Position numbers and translations under genes: made by a program
Assembly: GCF_022346005.1 (NCBI RefSeq)
Contig: NZ_JAKRMY010000002.1
Span: 124,001 to 188,000, forward strand
Origin: Corynebacterium sp. ACRPS
Lineage (GTDB): Bacteria > Actinomycetota > Actinomycetes > Mycobacteriales > Mycobacteriaceae
Length of the DNA stretch: 64,000 nt
Direction of reading: 5' to 3'
Notes under the pieces: model-generated
Databases searched by the model: none
Told to the model about the DNA's origin: nothing
What the model saw: only the letters and a program-made list of their open reading frames with translations
Part shown: piece after piece, positions 10,266 through 20,213 of the stretch
Layout: every line of letters starts with the position of its first letter
Position numbering within the stretch: the first letter of the stretch is position 1

Positions 10266-11912
10266 ATGTTTGAGATAAATACCTCTGTTGTGGGAGACAG
10301 TCTTGGGCTCACCGCGCTCGTGGCGATTCTCCCCCTCGTGGCTTTCTTCATTATGTTGATGGGCTTTAAAGCCCGTGCACATACTTCAGGAGCCGTCGCC
10401 CTTGCGACCTCCATCATCCTTGCCATAGTCGCCTTTGCGATGCCCGTGGATATGGCACTGTCCTCCGCGGTCCGCGGTGGACTCTTTGGCCTCTTGCCCA
10501 TTGTCTGGGTTATCATCACCGCGATTTGGTTTTACGAGATCACGGTCGCCTCGGGCCGTTTCGAGGATTTGCGTAAGACCTTCGACCTCTTAGGCGATGG
10601 AGATATCCGCATCCAGTCGATGCTCATCGCCTTCTGTTTCGGTGGCCTCCTTGAAGCCCTTGCGGGTTTCGGCGCACCCGTTGCTATCACCGCCACGATG
10701 ATTATGGCGCTCGGCGTCAAGCCGCTGCGCGCAGCGACGGTGGTCCTCATTGCTAATACCGCCCCAGTGGCATTCGGCGCGGTCGGCATTCCGGTCACCA
10801 CCGCCGGTGAAGTTGGCGGACGTACCGCTGAGCAAACCCAAGATATCGCAGGCCTTATTGCCCTGCAGGTGTTGGTCATCGCCGCGATCGTCCCGTTCCT
10901 TATCGCATTCATCCTCGACGGCATGCGCGGCGTGAAGGAAACGGCGCCCGCCGCCGCGGTCATCGGCATTTCCTTTGCCGCCGCACAGTGGCTGACCGCA
11001 ACCTTCTTTGCTTACCAGCTCACCAACGTTATTGCCTGCATCGTATCTTTGGGTGCCGCCTTCATCTTCCTCCGCGTGTGGAAGCCACGCGGCGTCGCGC
11101 AGCTGCGCGAGCGCATGGAGCTGCCCGCCGCAGAAACGTCGACCGACCTCAATGGCCGCCGCATCTGGATGGCCCTGCTGCCCTACGCCGTCGTTACCGC
11201 AGTATTTGCCATCGCAACCGCAGCCCCAGCCATCTTCGGCTTCTGGAAGCTGAAGTTCGCGTGGCCGCTGCTGGATGGCACCGTCATCGGCACCAACGGC
11301 GAAGCCATGGACACCAGCTTTAGCTTCAATGTCTTTGGCAACCCCGGTACCTTGCTCTTGCTCTCCGGCATTATCGTGGCCATTGTTTACCACTTCTGGA
11401 ACGAAAATGGCCGCTACAAGCTCAGCTTCGCCCAACCCGTGCAGGCCTTCGGTGAAGTTGCCAACCGCATGAAGTTCTCCGGGCTGACCATTGTCTTGGT
11501 CCTCGCTTTGGCCTACACGATGAACTACTCGGGCCAGACCATCGCCATCGGTGAATTCGTATCTTCCGCCGGTTCCATCTTCGCGCTCTTCGCTCCCGTG
11601 CTGGGCTGGATTGGTACCGCGGTTACCGGCTCCGATACCTCCGCGAACGCGCTCTTTGGTAACCTCCAGGTCGCCGCCGCTGACCGCATTGGCGTCAACC
11701 CTGACCTCATGCTGGCCGCCAATACCTCCGGTGGTGTTGTGGGTAAGATGATTTCGCCACAGTCCCTGGCTATTGCGGCAACCGCCGTATCCATGGAGGG
11801 CAAGGAATCCGTCATCTTGAAGAACGTCGTGGGCTACTCCATCGCGTTCTTGGCCGTTGTCTGCGTCATCGTCTTCTTGATGACCAACGTCTTGGGCTTC
11901 TTGGTCCCATAA
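10266..11912 (+). CDS. lldP: L-lactate permease
   Basis: Membrane transporter of 548 residues in the lactate permease (LctP/LldP) family, importing L-lactate with protons. The sequence is hydrophobic throughout, with about a dozen membrane segments. It has the family's FGGLLEALAGFGAPVAI and GSDTSANALFGNLQ motifs. It stands alone: no lactate dehydrogenase (lldD) lies next to it, and the neighbours on both sides are minus-strand housekeeping genes. It could also carry glycolate or a related 2-hydroxy acid. The ATG follows GAGGA. Confidence 0.93.
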   Translation: MFEINTSVVGDSLGLTALVAILPLVAFFIMLMGFKARAHTSGAVALATSIILAIVAFAMPVDMALSSAVRGGLFGLLPIVWVIITAIWFYEITVASGRFEDLRKTFDLLGDGDIRIQSMLIAFCFGGLLEALAGFGAPVAITATMIMALGVKPLRAATVVLIANTAPVAFGAVGIPVTTAGEVGGRTAEQTQDIAGLIALQVLVIAAIVPFLIAFILDGMRGVKETAPAAAVIGISFAAAQWLTATFFAYQLTNVIACIVSLGAAFIFLRVWKPRGVAQLRERMELPAAETSTDLNGRRIWMALLPYAVVTAVFAIATAAPAIFGFWKLKFAWPLLDGTVIGTNGEAMDTSFSFNVFGNPGTLLLLSGIIVAIVYHFWNENGRYKLSFAQPVQAFGEVANRMKFSGLTIVLVLALAYTMNYSGQTIAIGEFVSSAGSIFALFAPVLGWIGTAVTGSDTSANALFGNLQVAAADRIGVNPDLMLAANTSGGVVGKMISPQSLAIAATAVSMEGKESVILKNVVGYSIAFLAVVCVIVFLMTNVLGFLVP

Positions 11913-12005
11913 GGCGGTCCCATAAAGCTTAGGCCACCACCGGCTTTAAGCCCCTGCCCCCGCCTAGCACCAAATCATCCTCGGTGCTGGGCCGCGGCAC
12001 AACAC

Positions 12006-12050
12006 AAGGCGGGAAGGACAAGCACCTCAGTGCTGTCTCCTTCCCGCCTT
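12006..12050. terminator. Bidirectional terminator between lldP and whiA
   Basis: AAGGCGGGAAGGA (12006–12018) pairs with TCCTTCCCGCCTT (12038–12050), and AGCAC/GTGCT extends the stem inside. Short T or A tracts flank it. It separates the convergent lldP and whiA genes. Confidence 0.85.
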
Positions 12051-12088
12051 TCGTGGTTCAAAGAGCAGGAGCCAATCGTGCCCAGCGC

Positions 12089-13078
12089 CTAAGAGTCACC
12101 AAAAAGATCGTCCGAGATGGATTCATTGGTATCGGGGATATCCAGTTCTTCGGCCCGCTTATCCGCCATGGACAACAGGCGCCGAATGCGCCCGGCTACC
12201 GCATCCTTGGTCATGGGCGGATCCGCCAGCCGGCCGAGCTCTTCCAAGGAGGCCTCGCGGTGCTGCACGCGCAGGCGGCCGGCATCGGCCAGGTGCTCGG
12301 GAACGTCATCACCCAAGATTTCCATCGCCCTATCCACGCGCGCCGCGGCGGTCACGGCGGCCCGTGCGGAACGGCGCAGGTTGGCATCATCAAAGTTATC
12401 CAACCGGCGCGATGTATCGTGCGCTTCGCGCTTTACCCGCTTCTTTTCCCACGACAGGCGGGTCACTTGCGCGCCCATGCGGGTAAGCAACGCGCCGATG
12501 GCATCGCCGTCGCGGACGACCACGCGATCTTCGCCGCGGGTCTCTTTAGTCTTCGCGGAAATCCCCAGGCGCCGCGCGCAGCCCACGAGTGCCAACGCGG
12601 CCTCCTGGCAGGGGCAGGTTACTTCCAGCGCCGAAGAACGCCCTGGCTCCGTCAGGCTGCCGTGGGCAAGGAAGGCACCCCTCCACGCGGCCTCGCTATC
12701 TGCCACCGTGCCGGAAATGACCTGCGGGGGAAGCCCCACCACGGCGTGACCGGAGCGGGTAATCAGGCCCAGCCGGCGGGTAAGCTCCTTTGCACCTTTA
12801 GTGATGCGCACGATGACGCGGGATTTCTTCGCCGTCCCCGCAGGGCCAACAACGTGGCTTTCCGCTTCGATGCCGTAGAGCTCGTCTAAAGCCACGAGGA
12901 TGCGCTGCGCAATAGCCTGGTTATCGAGCTCGAGCTCATAGGCCATGCTGTCCCCAGAGACGTCTACCTCTCCGGCAAAGCGCAGAATCGATGCGAGCTC
13001 CGCTGCGCGCGCGGACTGACGGGTTACGCCTACCGCCGCTAGTTCTTCTTTGACCTGTTCGGTCAACGGTGTGGTCAC
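12089..13078 (-). CDS. whiA: Sporulation/cell-division regulator WhiA
   Basis: DNA-binding protein of 329 residues, conserved in Gram-positive bacteria. It combines a LAGLIDADG-endonuclease-like N-terminal domain without nuclease function and a C-terminal helix-turn-helix (around [21 protein letters not shown]). In actinomycetes WhiA controls cell division genes. It is the last gene of the rapZ–yvcK–whiA cluster that is conserved across Gram-positives. The start is GTG ([13 protein letters not shown]), and the length is normal. Confidence 0.96.
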   Translation of the reverse strand: MTTPLTEQVKEELAAVGVTRQSARAAELASILRFAGEVDVSGDSMAYELELDNQAIAQRILVALDELYGIEAESHVVGPAGTAKKSRVIVRITKGAKELTRRLGLITRSGHAVVGLPPQVISGTVADSEAAWRGAFLAHGSLTEPGRSSALEVTCPCQEAALALVGCARRLGISAKTKETRGEDRVVVRDGDAIGALLTRMGAQVTRLSWEKKRVKREAHDTSRRLDNFDDANLRRSARAAVTAAARVDRAMEILGDDVPEHLADAGRLRVQHREASLEELGRLADPPMTKDAVAGRIRRLLSMADKRAEELDIPDTNESISDDLFGDS

Positions 13079-13221
13079 CTAGTTCGCCCCATTTCTCTGT
13101 CACAGTCACGAATGACGCTTGTGCAATGCACGGCCCCACGCACACCAACTACTGCGTGGGAAACTGAATTTTCTTATTTTACCGTGCCCCGCGCATTGAG
13201 GACTGGCTGGCCTGATTTTAA

Positions 13222-14199
13222 CTAGGCCCGCCGGTACTCGTTATAAAGATCCACGATGACAGAAGAAAGTTTGTCTGGATCGTGTTTCATCAATCGCTGT
13301 CCATTGTCATCCTGAATGCTGACATCCGCAAATACCGCGCGCGCCCCCAAGGCTTGCGCGGCGCGCTGCACATAAACCCGTTCGCTCTCATTCGGCAGCG
13401 CTGCCGCATCCACCACGATGCGATCGATGCGCAAATTCGGTGCGTGACGGGCAAGAACGTGCACGTGGCGCTCCGCAGAAAAGCCTTGGGTTTCTCCCGG
13501 TTCGGCCGACAGGTTGAGCATGACGACGCGCAAGGCATTGGATTCAGAAATGGCCTGCACGATCTCTGGCACCAACGTATGTGGCAGCACGGAGCTAAAC
13601 CAGGATCCTGGACCAATGGTAATAAGATCGGCCTGTCTAATGGCCTCCAGCGCAGCCGGGCTCGCTTGGGGTGCTTCAGGCAAGATGCGCACGCGCCGCA
13701 CATGGCCCGGCGTCGATGCCACCGCGACCTGGCCGCGGACCTGGCGCATGACTCGGGGGTCATCGTCAAGCCCTGAGACATCGGCCTCAATCTCTAAGGG
13801 ATGCGGGACCACGGGGATGACCCGCCCGTGCGAGTGGGTAAGCTCCGCCACCGCGTCCAAGGCGGCCTGGTAATCGCCCAAAACCCCGGTCAACCCTGCG
13901 ATCATGAGGTTGCCCACGGCATGGCCTGCCATAGCGCCATTGCCGCCGAAGCGGTGTTGAAGGGTCTTGCCCCACAGCTCGCCTATCCGATTGTCATCGG
14001 CTAGCGCCGCCAAAGCCATGCGCAGGTCACCGGGTGGAATGATGTCCAATTCCCGGCGCAGGCGCCCCGAAGATCCGCCATCATCGGCAACCGTCACGAT
14101 GGCAGAAATATCCGCTGCATTGCTGCGCCTGGCGGATAAAAGGGTTTGATAAAGACCATGGCCGCCGCCAAGGCAGACCATATGAGAAGGGTGTTCCAT
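13222..14199 (-). CDS. yvcK: YvcK/CofD-like gluconeogenesis factor
   Basis: Protein of 325 residues in the YvcK family, related to CofD. It has the N-terminal nucleotide-binding CLGGGHGLYQTL and the conserved TVADDGGSSGRLR segment. In other Gram-positives YvcK binds UDP-sugars and is needed for normal cell-wall synthesis during growth on gluconeogenic carbon. The gene lies between rapZ (23-base gap) and whiA, its usual place. The molecular activity of the family is not settled, so the name reflects homology only. Confidence 0.93.
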   Translation of the reverse strand: MEHPSHMVCLGGGHGLYQTLLSARRSNAADISAIVTVADDGGSSGRLRRELDIIPPGDLRMALAALADDNRIGELWGKTLQHRFGGNGAMAGHAVGNLMIAGLTGVLGDYQAALDAVAELTHSHGRVIPVVPHPLEIEADVSGLDDDPRVMRQVRGQVAVASTPGHVRRVRILPEAPQASPAALEAIRQADLITIGPGSWFSSVLPHTLVPEIVQAISESNALRVVMLNLSAEPGETQGFSAERHVHVLARHAPNLRIDRIVVDAAALPNESERVYVQRAAQALGARAVFADVSIQDDNGQRLMKHDPDKLSSVIVDLYNEYRRA

Positions 14200-14222
14200 A
14201 CAGTTTTTAGTGCTCCTCAGCC

Positions 14223-15095
14223 CTAATTGCGGGCGATATCCCGGTGCAAAATACTGACGTCAAGGGTGTCATTGGCGCGCAGACGCTTGGCGATGTCCTC
14301 AGCTACCGCCACAGAGCGGTGATGCCCGCCGGTACAGCCGACGCCCACGGTGATGAAGTTCTTGCCCTCGTGCCGGTATCCCTCCAGCATGGTGGAAAAC
14401 ATGGCGACAAAATTATCCACAAATTTCTGGGCGGCCGGTTGCGACAGGACATAATCGGCCACAGGCGCATCCGTACCGCGGCAGCCGCGCAGCTCCGGAA
14501 TCCAGTAGGGATTGGGCAAAAAGCGTACGTCGACAACGATGTCGGCATCGCGCGGGGAACCGTTTTTAAATCCGAAGGATTCCACCGTGACGTGCTGGTT
14601 CGTATTCTGAAATTCGCCAAATGCAGCTTCGATGGCCCGGCGCAAGTCATGAATCGAGAGGTTCGTGGAATCGATGATGATATCGGAGCGATCCCGAATC
14701 TCCGCCACCGCTTGGCGTTCGCGTTGAATGCCCACCTTCAAGGTATCTTCGCCCTGCAAGGGGTGGGTGCGCCGCACAGAATCGAAGCGACGAATGAGCA
14801 CATCATCGCGGGCATCGAGGAAGAGCACGGTGGGCTTCATGCCCAGCGCCGTTAACTCATCAATGGTTTCCATGAGGGATCCCGGAAACATGCGGGAGCG
14901 CACGTCCGTTACCGCCGCAACCTTTTCAACGGGTGTTTCTTCCTGGTTGCACAATTTCCACAGGTCCACGATGGCGCGCGGCGGGATATTATGCGCCACG
15001 TAGTAGCCCTTATCCTCAAAAACCTTGGCGGCGGAACTCAACCCGCCGCCGGACATGCCGGTAATCAAGATGGGCGGAGTCTCGAAGTGCGTCAT
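14223..15095 (-). CDS. rapZ: RNase adapter protein RapZ (YvcJ family)
   Basis: Nucleotide-binding protein of 290 residues. The C-terminal domain has the conserved [14 protein letters not shown] and ESFGFKNG segments. The N-terminal P-loop is unusual: residues 13–21 read GMSGGGLSS, with Leu19 where the Walker Lys or Arg normally stands. The start is the ATG at 15095. A GTG two codons upstream is less likely, because TAGACT (15103–15108) lies exactly seven bases before the ATG, so the mRNA is probably leaderless. In E. coli RapZ controls glucosamine-6-phosphate synthesis; the role in actinobacteria is unclear. Confidence 0.93.
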   Translation of the reverse strand: MTHFETPPILITGMSGGGLSSAAKVFEDKGYYVAHNIPPRAIVDLWKLCNQEETPVEKVAAVTDVRSRMFPGSLMETIDELTALGMKPTVLFLDARDDVLIRRFDSVRRTHPLQGEDTLKVGIQRERQAVAEIRDRSDIIIDSTNLSIHDLRRAIEAAFGEFQNTNQHVTVESFGFKNGSPRDADIVVDVRFLPNPYWIPELRGCRGTDAPVADYVLSQPAAQKFVDNFVAMFSTMLEGYRHEGKNFITVGVGCTGGHHRSVAVAEDIAKRLRANDTLDVSILHRDIARN

Positions 15096-15102
15096 GCACA
15101 CC

Positions 15103-15108
15103 AGTCTA
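15103..15108 (-). promoter_or_regulatory. -10 box for leaderless rapZ mRNA
   Basis: TAGACT on the minus strand fits the actinobacterial TANNNT hexamer. It leaves seven bases before the rapZ ATG, so transcription should start at the initiation codon. No ribosome-binding site is seen. Confidence 0.6.
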
Positions 15109-15148
15109 GCGTTTTCGCGCTCTACACTTCTGCCAGAATGCTGCTTAT

Positions 15149-17218
15149 TTACTGTGCGTCGTGCAACTTATCGTAGACGGTCTGGGCCAGCTTCGGCCCG
15201 AAGCCGTTGACCTCGCAGATCTCATCCACCGAAGCAGCCTTGAGCTTTTTGACGGAGCCAAAATGCTTGACCAAATCCGTCCGGCGCTGTGGACCGAGAC
15301 CAGGAATTGCATCGAGCGCCGAAGAGCGCATGCGCTTAGACCGTTGTTGCCGGTGGTAGGTAATGGCAAAGCGGTGCGCCTCATCGCGAATCTGCTGCAG
15401 CAAGAACAGGGCCTGGGAATTGCGCGGCAAAATCACCGGTTCATCATCGCCTGGCACCCAGATTTCTTCCAAGCGCTTGGCCAGCCCCACGAGGGTGACA
15501 TCGACAATGCCCAGTTCATCGAATACCTCTTGCGCCGCGGCTACCTGCGGTGCGCCACCGTCGACGATAAAAAGCTGAGGAGGATAGGCAAAGCGGCGGC
15601 CTGCCTCGGCGGATTCTTCCGCCACCTTCTCTTCCGCGAAGGAGGATTCTTCCTTTTCCTCGTCCGGGTTCGCCAACTTATCTTGGTTGTGGCGCTTAAA
15701 CCGGCGCCGCGTGATTTCTGCAATGGAGCCGACGTCATTGGAATGCCCGTCGCCGGCGGCTTCCTTGATGCGGTAGCGCCGGTAATCGGATTTCTTCGGG
15801 ATACCGTCTTCAAAAACCACCAGGGAGGCGACGACATCGGTGCCTTGGATATGCGAAATATCGGTGCACTCAATGCGCAGCGGCGCTTGGTCCATTCCCA
15901 AAGCATCCTGGATATCCTGCAGCGCCGCAGACCGCGCGGTGAGGTCGCCCACGCGCTTCAGCTTGTGCTGGCGCAGCTGCTCCTTGGCGTTCTTCTCCAC
16001 GGTATCCATAAGGGAGCGTTTATCGCCGCGTTGGGGAACGCGCAGATCGACGCGCGCACCACGCAGGTCTTCCAAGAGGGACACCACTTGTTCGGACTCC
16101 TCCGGCATGGCCTGGACCAGAATCTCGCGCGGGATGACGTGGACGTGGCGCTGTTCCATGTGCGATTCCTGGTCCACCCCGCGCCGCGGCACATCCGCGG
16201 CTAGAGCCGCATCCTCACGAGCTTCTTGCTCTTCTCGCTCCACGGCATCCGAGTAAAATTGGATGAGGAAGTTTTGCACCAGGGCGGGCAAGGCGGGATC
16301 GGGTTGGCCCTCCTCAATGGGCTCAGAGGTTGCCTGGTCGCCGGCGCGTTCAACGACCCAGCCGCGCTGGCCGCGGATCCTGCCGCCGCGGACGTGAAAG
16401 ATTTGGACGGCGGCTTCCAATTCGTCGGAATTAAACGCAATCAGATCGGCATCGGTGCCATCGGCGAAGACAACCGCTTGTTGCTCCATAATCTTATCGA
16501 TGGCCCCAAGGTCATCGCGCAACCGCGCCGCGCGCTCAAATTCCAAGTTTTCGGCGGCGGCCTCCATGTCTTTGACCAGCTTGCGCCTAACACCAGCCGT
16601 ATTGCCGTTCATGAACGAGACCAACTCATTGACGGTCTCGCGGTGTTCTTCCTTGCTTACCCGCCCGATACAGGGCGCATCGCACTTGCCGATGTAGCCC
16701 AAAAGGCACGGCCGCCCCAGCCGCTCATGCCGGTTATATACACCCTTTGAACAGGTGCGCATGGGAAAGACGCGGGTGAGCAGATCCAGGCTTTCGCGCA
16801 CCGCCCATGCATGGGAATAGGGCCCGAAGTAGCGCACCCCCTTACGCCGGGGGCCGCGGTAGAAAAAGGCGCGCGGGACAACCTCTCCCACCGAGACGGC
16901 AAGCATGGGATACGTCTTGTCATCGCGGTACATGACGTTGAAGTGCGGGTCAAACCGCTTAATCCAGGTATATTCCAGCTGCAGGGCTTCAACTTCGCTG
17001 GCAACAACCGTCCACTCCACGGAGCTGGCGGTCAACACCATTTGCCGCGTGCGCGGGTGCAGCTGCGTGATGTCTTGGAAATAATTGGACAGGCGCGCCC
17101 GCAGGTTTTTGGCCTTGCCTACGTAGATGACGCGCTTGTTTTCATCGCGGAACTTATAAACGCCCGGCTCCGTCGGAATGGTTCCTGGGGCGGGGCGATA
17201 GGTGGTTGGATCTGCCAA
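15149..17218 (-). CDS. uvrC: Excinuclease ABC subunit C
   Basis: Makes both incisions in UvrABC nucleotide excision repair. The 689-residue product has the N-terminal GIY-YIG nuclease (GVYKF then [14 protein letters not shown]), a UVR motif ([19 protein letters not shown]), the RNase H-like C-terminal nuclease (FIVDGGAPQ) and tail helix-hairpin-helix motifs ([20 protein letters not shown]). An acidic stretch near residues 515–540 interrupts the C-terminal nuclease. The start is TTG at 17218, preceded by AGGA; it begins three bases after the upstream gene's stop, suggesting an operon. Confidence 0.97.
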   Translation of the reverse strand: MADPTTYRPAPGTIPTEPGVYKFRDENKRVIYVGKAKNLRARLSNYFQDITQLHPRTRQMVLTASSVEWTVVASEVEALQLEYTWIKRFDPHFNVMYRDDKTYPMLAVSVGEVVPRAFFYRGPRRKGVRYFGPYSHAWAVRESLDLLTRVFPMRTCSKGVYNRHERLGRPCLLGYIGKCDAPCIGRVSKEEHRETVNELVSFMNGNTAGVRRKLVKDMEAAAENLEFERAARLRDDLGAIDKIMEQQAVVFADGTDADLIAFNSDELEAAVQIFHVRGGRIRGQRGWVVERAGDQATSEPIEEGQPDPALPALVQNFLIQFYSDAVEREEQEAREDAALAADVPRRGVDQESHMEQRHVHVIPREILVQAMPEESEQVVSLLEDLRGARVDLRVPQRGDKRSLMDTVEKNAKEQLRQHKLKRVGDLTARSAALQDIQDALGMDQAPLRIECTDISHIQGTDVVASLVVFEDGIPKKSDYRRYRIKEAAGDGHSNDVGSIAEITRRRFKRHNQDKLANPDEEKEESSFAEEKVAEESAEAGRRFAYPPQLFIVDGGAPQVAAAQEVFDELGIVDVTLVGLAKRLEEIWVPGDDEPVILPRNSQALFLLQQIRDEAHRFAITYHRQQRSKRMRSSALDAIPGLGPQRRTDLVKHFGSVKKLKAASVDEICEVNGFGPKLAQTVYDKLHDAQ

Positions 17219-17221
17219 TGC

Positions 17222-17770
17222 TTAATCCTGCGGCATGTATTTGGCTTCCAGATCGCGGAAGTCACGGACTTTTGTGATCACGGTATCTTTATCGCCGGAC
17301 TGCAGCGCCCACACGGGCACGGCCTCAAATTCAGGCAGCTCGAGGCGGGCCATGCGCTGGCCGACGGGGAAGGATAGCCCGTAGACCACCTGCCACGGGT
17401 AAAAGCGCGTGCCGATGATATTGCGGACCTCTACCCCATCCTCATTGGCCTGCAGCCGCGGCCGGTTCAGCGCAATCCAGGACAAGATGGAAATAACTAC
17501 GCCCACACCGGGGAAAGCGAATTTATCGATGGTGGTCACGTGCGCGCCGGTAAAGGAGATATCGAGCGTGACACCCATGAAAATATGGATGGCCATAACT
17601 AGGATGACCCAGCCGATGGCAATCTTGCGCAAGAACGGGGACTTGGCGGTATATTCCCACGGCTTCGACGTGGTCCGTGCGAAGGGATCCGCGCTGGTAT
17701 AGGCCAATACCTCTGCATCGCTGAGAGAGCGGCGCGGGTGGGATTCATTCGAGGCTGCGGCCTCATTCAT
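17222..17770 (-). CDS. PH-domain-like membrane protein
   Basis: Protein of 182 residues with two predicted membrane helices (about 50–72 and 86–104). A C-terminal domain resembles bacterial PH domains (ANEDGVEVRNIIGTRFYPW). Equivalent proteins lie beside the riboflavin genes in mycobacteria and corynebacteria. It sits between ribH and uvrC, 31 bases after ribH. No enzymatic motif is visible and no specific function can be given; a riboflavin link is only suggested by position. Confidence 0.75.
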   Translation of the reverse strand: MNEAAASNESHPRRSLSDAEVLAYTSADPFARTTSKPWEYTAKSPFLRKIAIGWVILVMAIHIFMGVTLDISFTGAHVTTIDKFAFPGVGVVISILSWIALNRPRLQANEDGVEVRNIIGTRFYPWQVVYGLSFPVGQRMARLELPEFEAVPVWALQSGDKDTVITKVRDFRDLEAKYMPQD

Positions 17771-17801
17771 GTGCTTACTCCTCCGGAAGTCCTGCCTGCC
17801 T

Positions 17802-18275
17802 TTAATCTGCGTTTAGTCTACGCAATTGCAGCGCGGTATCTAAAGCCGCAATCATGGATTCTGCGCCCTTGTTTTCCGCCGAGTCAGGAAAACCTGCGCG
17901 ATCGATGGCCTGCTGCTGGTCATTGACCGTCAATACCCCATTGCCAATCGGCGTCGATTCATCCAAGGAGATGCGCGTGAGGGCTTGGGTGACGGAATCG
18001 CAGACATAATCGAAGTGCGGAGTACCGCCACGGATGACGCAGCCCAAGGCAACGACGGCATCGAATTTCCGCGCGGCTGCTTGGACAACCACGCCCAGTT
18101 CCAGGGAGCCGACGACGCGGAACTCCGCGACCTCTGCCCCATTAGCACGCGCAGTGTCCACCGCTTGTTGGTGCAACTGATCGCAGACCTCTTCGTTCCA
18201 CGTCGCGGTCACCACCGCGACGCGGAGGCCGCGCGCATCTACCTGGGCGATAGCCGGTAATCCTTCTTTACTCAT
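17802..18275 (-). CDS. ribH: 6,7-Dimethyl-8-ribityllumazine synthase
   Basis: Penultimate riboflavin step: condenses the pyrimidine from the RibD branch with the four-carbon unit made by RibBA. The product of 157 residues has the family's [13 protein letters not shown] start, [15 protein letters not shown] (active-site loop) and [15 protein letters not shown]. Its ATG overlaps the ribBA stop by four bases (ATGA), so the two are translationally coupled in the ribD–ribE–ribBA–ribH operon. Confidence 0.97.
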   Translation of the reverse strand: MSKEGLPAIAQVDARGLRVAVVTATWNEEVCDQLHQQAVDTARANGAEVAEFRVVGSLELGVVVQAAARKFDAVVALGCVIRGGTPHFDYVCDSVTQALTRISLDESTPIGNGVLTVNDQQQAIDRAGFPDSAENKGAESMIAALDTALQLRRLNAD

Positions 18276-19549
18276 TTACCTAATTCTCCTTCGTGCTGCG
18301 CGTCCCACTGTGCCACCTGCGGAAGATTGTGGCCCATGCGGTCGCGTTTGGTGCGCAAATACCGAATATTATCGGCATTTGCCGCGATGGTCAGCGGGGT
18401 GTGCCGGCTGACCTCGATGCCAAAGCCGGCAAGGCCTTCGCCCTTGTGTGGGTTATTGGTCAACAGCTGCGCCGATTCCACCCCAAGGTCCTTCAGGATC
18501 TGGCCGGCCACGGAATACTCGCGGGCGTCTTCGGGCAGCCCTTGTTCCAGGTTGGCATCGACTGTATCCCAGCCCTCGTCCTGGAGCCTGTACGCCTGCA
18601 GCTTGTGCACCAACCCGATCCCGCGGCCCTCGTGGCCGCGCAGGTAAATGACTACCCCGCTGCCGGCTTCCTGCACCTTGCGCAGGGATTCCTGCAATTG
18701 GGGGCCGCAATCGCAGCGGCGCGAGCCAAAGACGTCTCCGGTCAGGCACTCAGAATGCACGCGCACCACAACATCGCGGGCCCCGCGAAGCTGCGCGGGA
18801 TCGCCGGCGATTAAGGCAATATGTTCTTGGCCATCGAGGTCATGTCTGTAACCAATCGCGGTGAATTCGCCATACTCGGTGGGCAGGCGGGTTTCCACCG
18901 CCCGCTGGGTTTGCACCTCATGGTGGCGGCGCCACTCAATAAGCTGCGCGATGGAGATCAAGGCGAGGCCGTGCTTATCGGCAAAACGGCGCAGCTCCGG
19001 TCCGCGGGCCATGTCCGTTGGGTCTTCTTCGGAGACGACCTCACACAGCACGCCGGCGGGGCGAAGGCCAGCAAGGCGCGCCAAATCGACGGCGGCTTCC
19101 GTATGACCATCGCGCTCCAGCACCCCCCCGGGCCGTGCGCGCAGGGGAACCACGTGGCCTGGCCGGGTAAAGTCGCTGGACCGGGTCGAAGGATCCGCCA
19201 AGCGGCGGATGGTTTCCGCGCGGGAGGCCGCAGAAATTCCGGTAGAGCCCGTCGCCGCATCCACGGTGACCGTATAGGCGGTCTGGCGCACATCCTGGTT
19301 CTGCGCCATCATCGGCGGCAAATCGAGCCGCTGGCAATCTTCCGGCAATAGCGAGGCGCACACGTATCCGGAGGAATACCGCACCATAAACGCGACCAGT
19401 TCCGGGGTTGCCAGCTCCGCGGCAAAGATCAGATCCCCTTCGTTTTCCCGTCCTTCATCATCCATGACGATGACCGGCTTGCCGGCGGCAATCTCCGCAA
19501 TGGCGTGGTCGATGGCATCAAAATGGATGCTCTCTTCAGTCGCGAACAT
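18272..19549 (-). CDS. ribBA: Bifunctional 3,4-DHBP synthase / GTP cyclohydrolase II
   Basis: Two-domain riboflavin enzyme of 425 residues. The N-terminal half (to about 205) makes 3,4-dihydroxy-2-butanone 4-phosphate from ribulose 5-phosphate and has the acidic motif [10 protein letters not shown] (30–39) and [10 protein letters not shown]. The C-terminal half opens GTP and has the zinc Cys set in [17 protein letters not shown] and [10 protein letters not shown]. Both sets of active-site motifs look intact. It follows ribE by 11 bases. It is named ribA in C. glutamicum. Confidence 0.97.
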   Translation of the reverse strand: MFATEESIHFDAIDHAIAEIAAGKPVIVMDDEGRENEGDLIFAAELATPELVAFMVRYSSGYVCASLLPEDCQRLDLPPMMAQNQDVRQTAYTVTVDAATGSTGISAASRAETIRRLADPSTRSSDFTRPGHVVPLRARPGGVLERDGHTEAAVDLARLAGLRPAGVLCEVVSEEDPTDMARGPELRRFADKHGLALISIAQLIEWRRHHEVQTQRAVETRLPTEYGEFTAIGYRHDLDGQEHIALIAGDPAQLRGARDVVVRVHSECLTGDVFGSRRCDCGPQLQESLRKVQEAGSGVVIYLRGHEGRGIGLVHKLQAYRLQDEGWDTVDANLEQGLPEDAREYSVAGQILKDLGVESAQLLTNNPHKGEGLAGFGIEVSRHTPLTIAANADNIRYLRTKRDRMGHNLPQVAQWDAQHEGELGK

Positions 19550-19560
19550 AACCTAGCAGT

Positions 19561-20175
19561 CTAGTCCTTTGCTTGAGCACTTCCGGATTCGGGGTGAAGC
19601 ATCTTTTCTACATACTTCGCCAGCACATCCACCTCGAGGTTTACGATATCGCCAACCTTGGATTCACCGTGCGTCGTCTCCCGCAAGGTGGTGGGAATAA
19701 GGGAGACCTCAAACCAGTCCTTACCTACGGCGCTGACCGTCAACGACGTACCGTTGACCGCAATAGAGCCCTTTTCCACGACGTACCGAGCAAGATCGCG
19801 GGGCAAGCTAAAGCGCAGCACGTCCCAGTGCTGCGAACGCTCGCGCGAGACCAAGCGCGCCGTGCCATCCACATGGCCCTGCATCATGTGTCCACCTAGC
19901 CGCGTGGTCGGCAGCAATGCCGGCTCAACATTCACCCGCGCGCCTTCTACCAGCTGCCCGAGTCCCGTCCGATCCAACGATTCTTGCATCACATCGGCAA
20001 AGAAGATGTCCCCATCCAATTCCGCGATGGTAAGGCACACGCCATTGATGGCGATGGAATCCCCTAGGCGCGCGTCACTCACCGTCTGCGGCGCGCGGAT
20101 GCTCAGCCGCAGCGCATCCGCCTGTTGCTCGAGCGCGGCTACCGTGCCGAGTTCTTGTACTAGCCCTGTAAACAA
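19561..20175 (-). CDS. ribE: Riboflavin synthase, alpha chain
   Basis: Last riboflavin step: dismutation of two 6,7-dimethyl-8-ribityllumazine molecules. The product of 204 residues has two repeated lumazine-binding domains, the first starting MFTGLVQELG and the second around GHMMQGHVDGTARLV. The start is TTG, with AAGGGGA upstream. ribD lies 38 bases upstream and ribBA 11 bases downstream. The symbol ribC is used in some corynebacterial annotations. Confidence 0.96.
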   Translation of the reverse strand: MFTGLVQELGTVAALEQQADALRLSIRAPQTVSDARLGDSIAINGVCLTIAELDGDIFFADVMQESLDRTGLGQLVEGARVNVEPALLPTTRLGGHMMQGHVDGTARLVSRERSQHWDVLRFSLPRDLARYVVEKGSIAVNGTSLTVSAVGKDWFEVSLIPTTLRETTHGESKVGDIVNLEVDVLAKYVEKMLHPESGSAQAKD

Positions 20176-20213
20176 TTAATCCCCTTGTATGTGTATCTAA
20201 GGTTTCTCATCTT

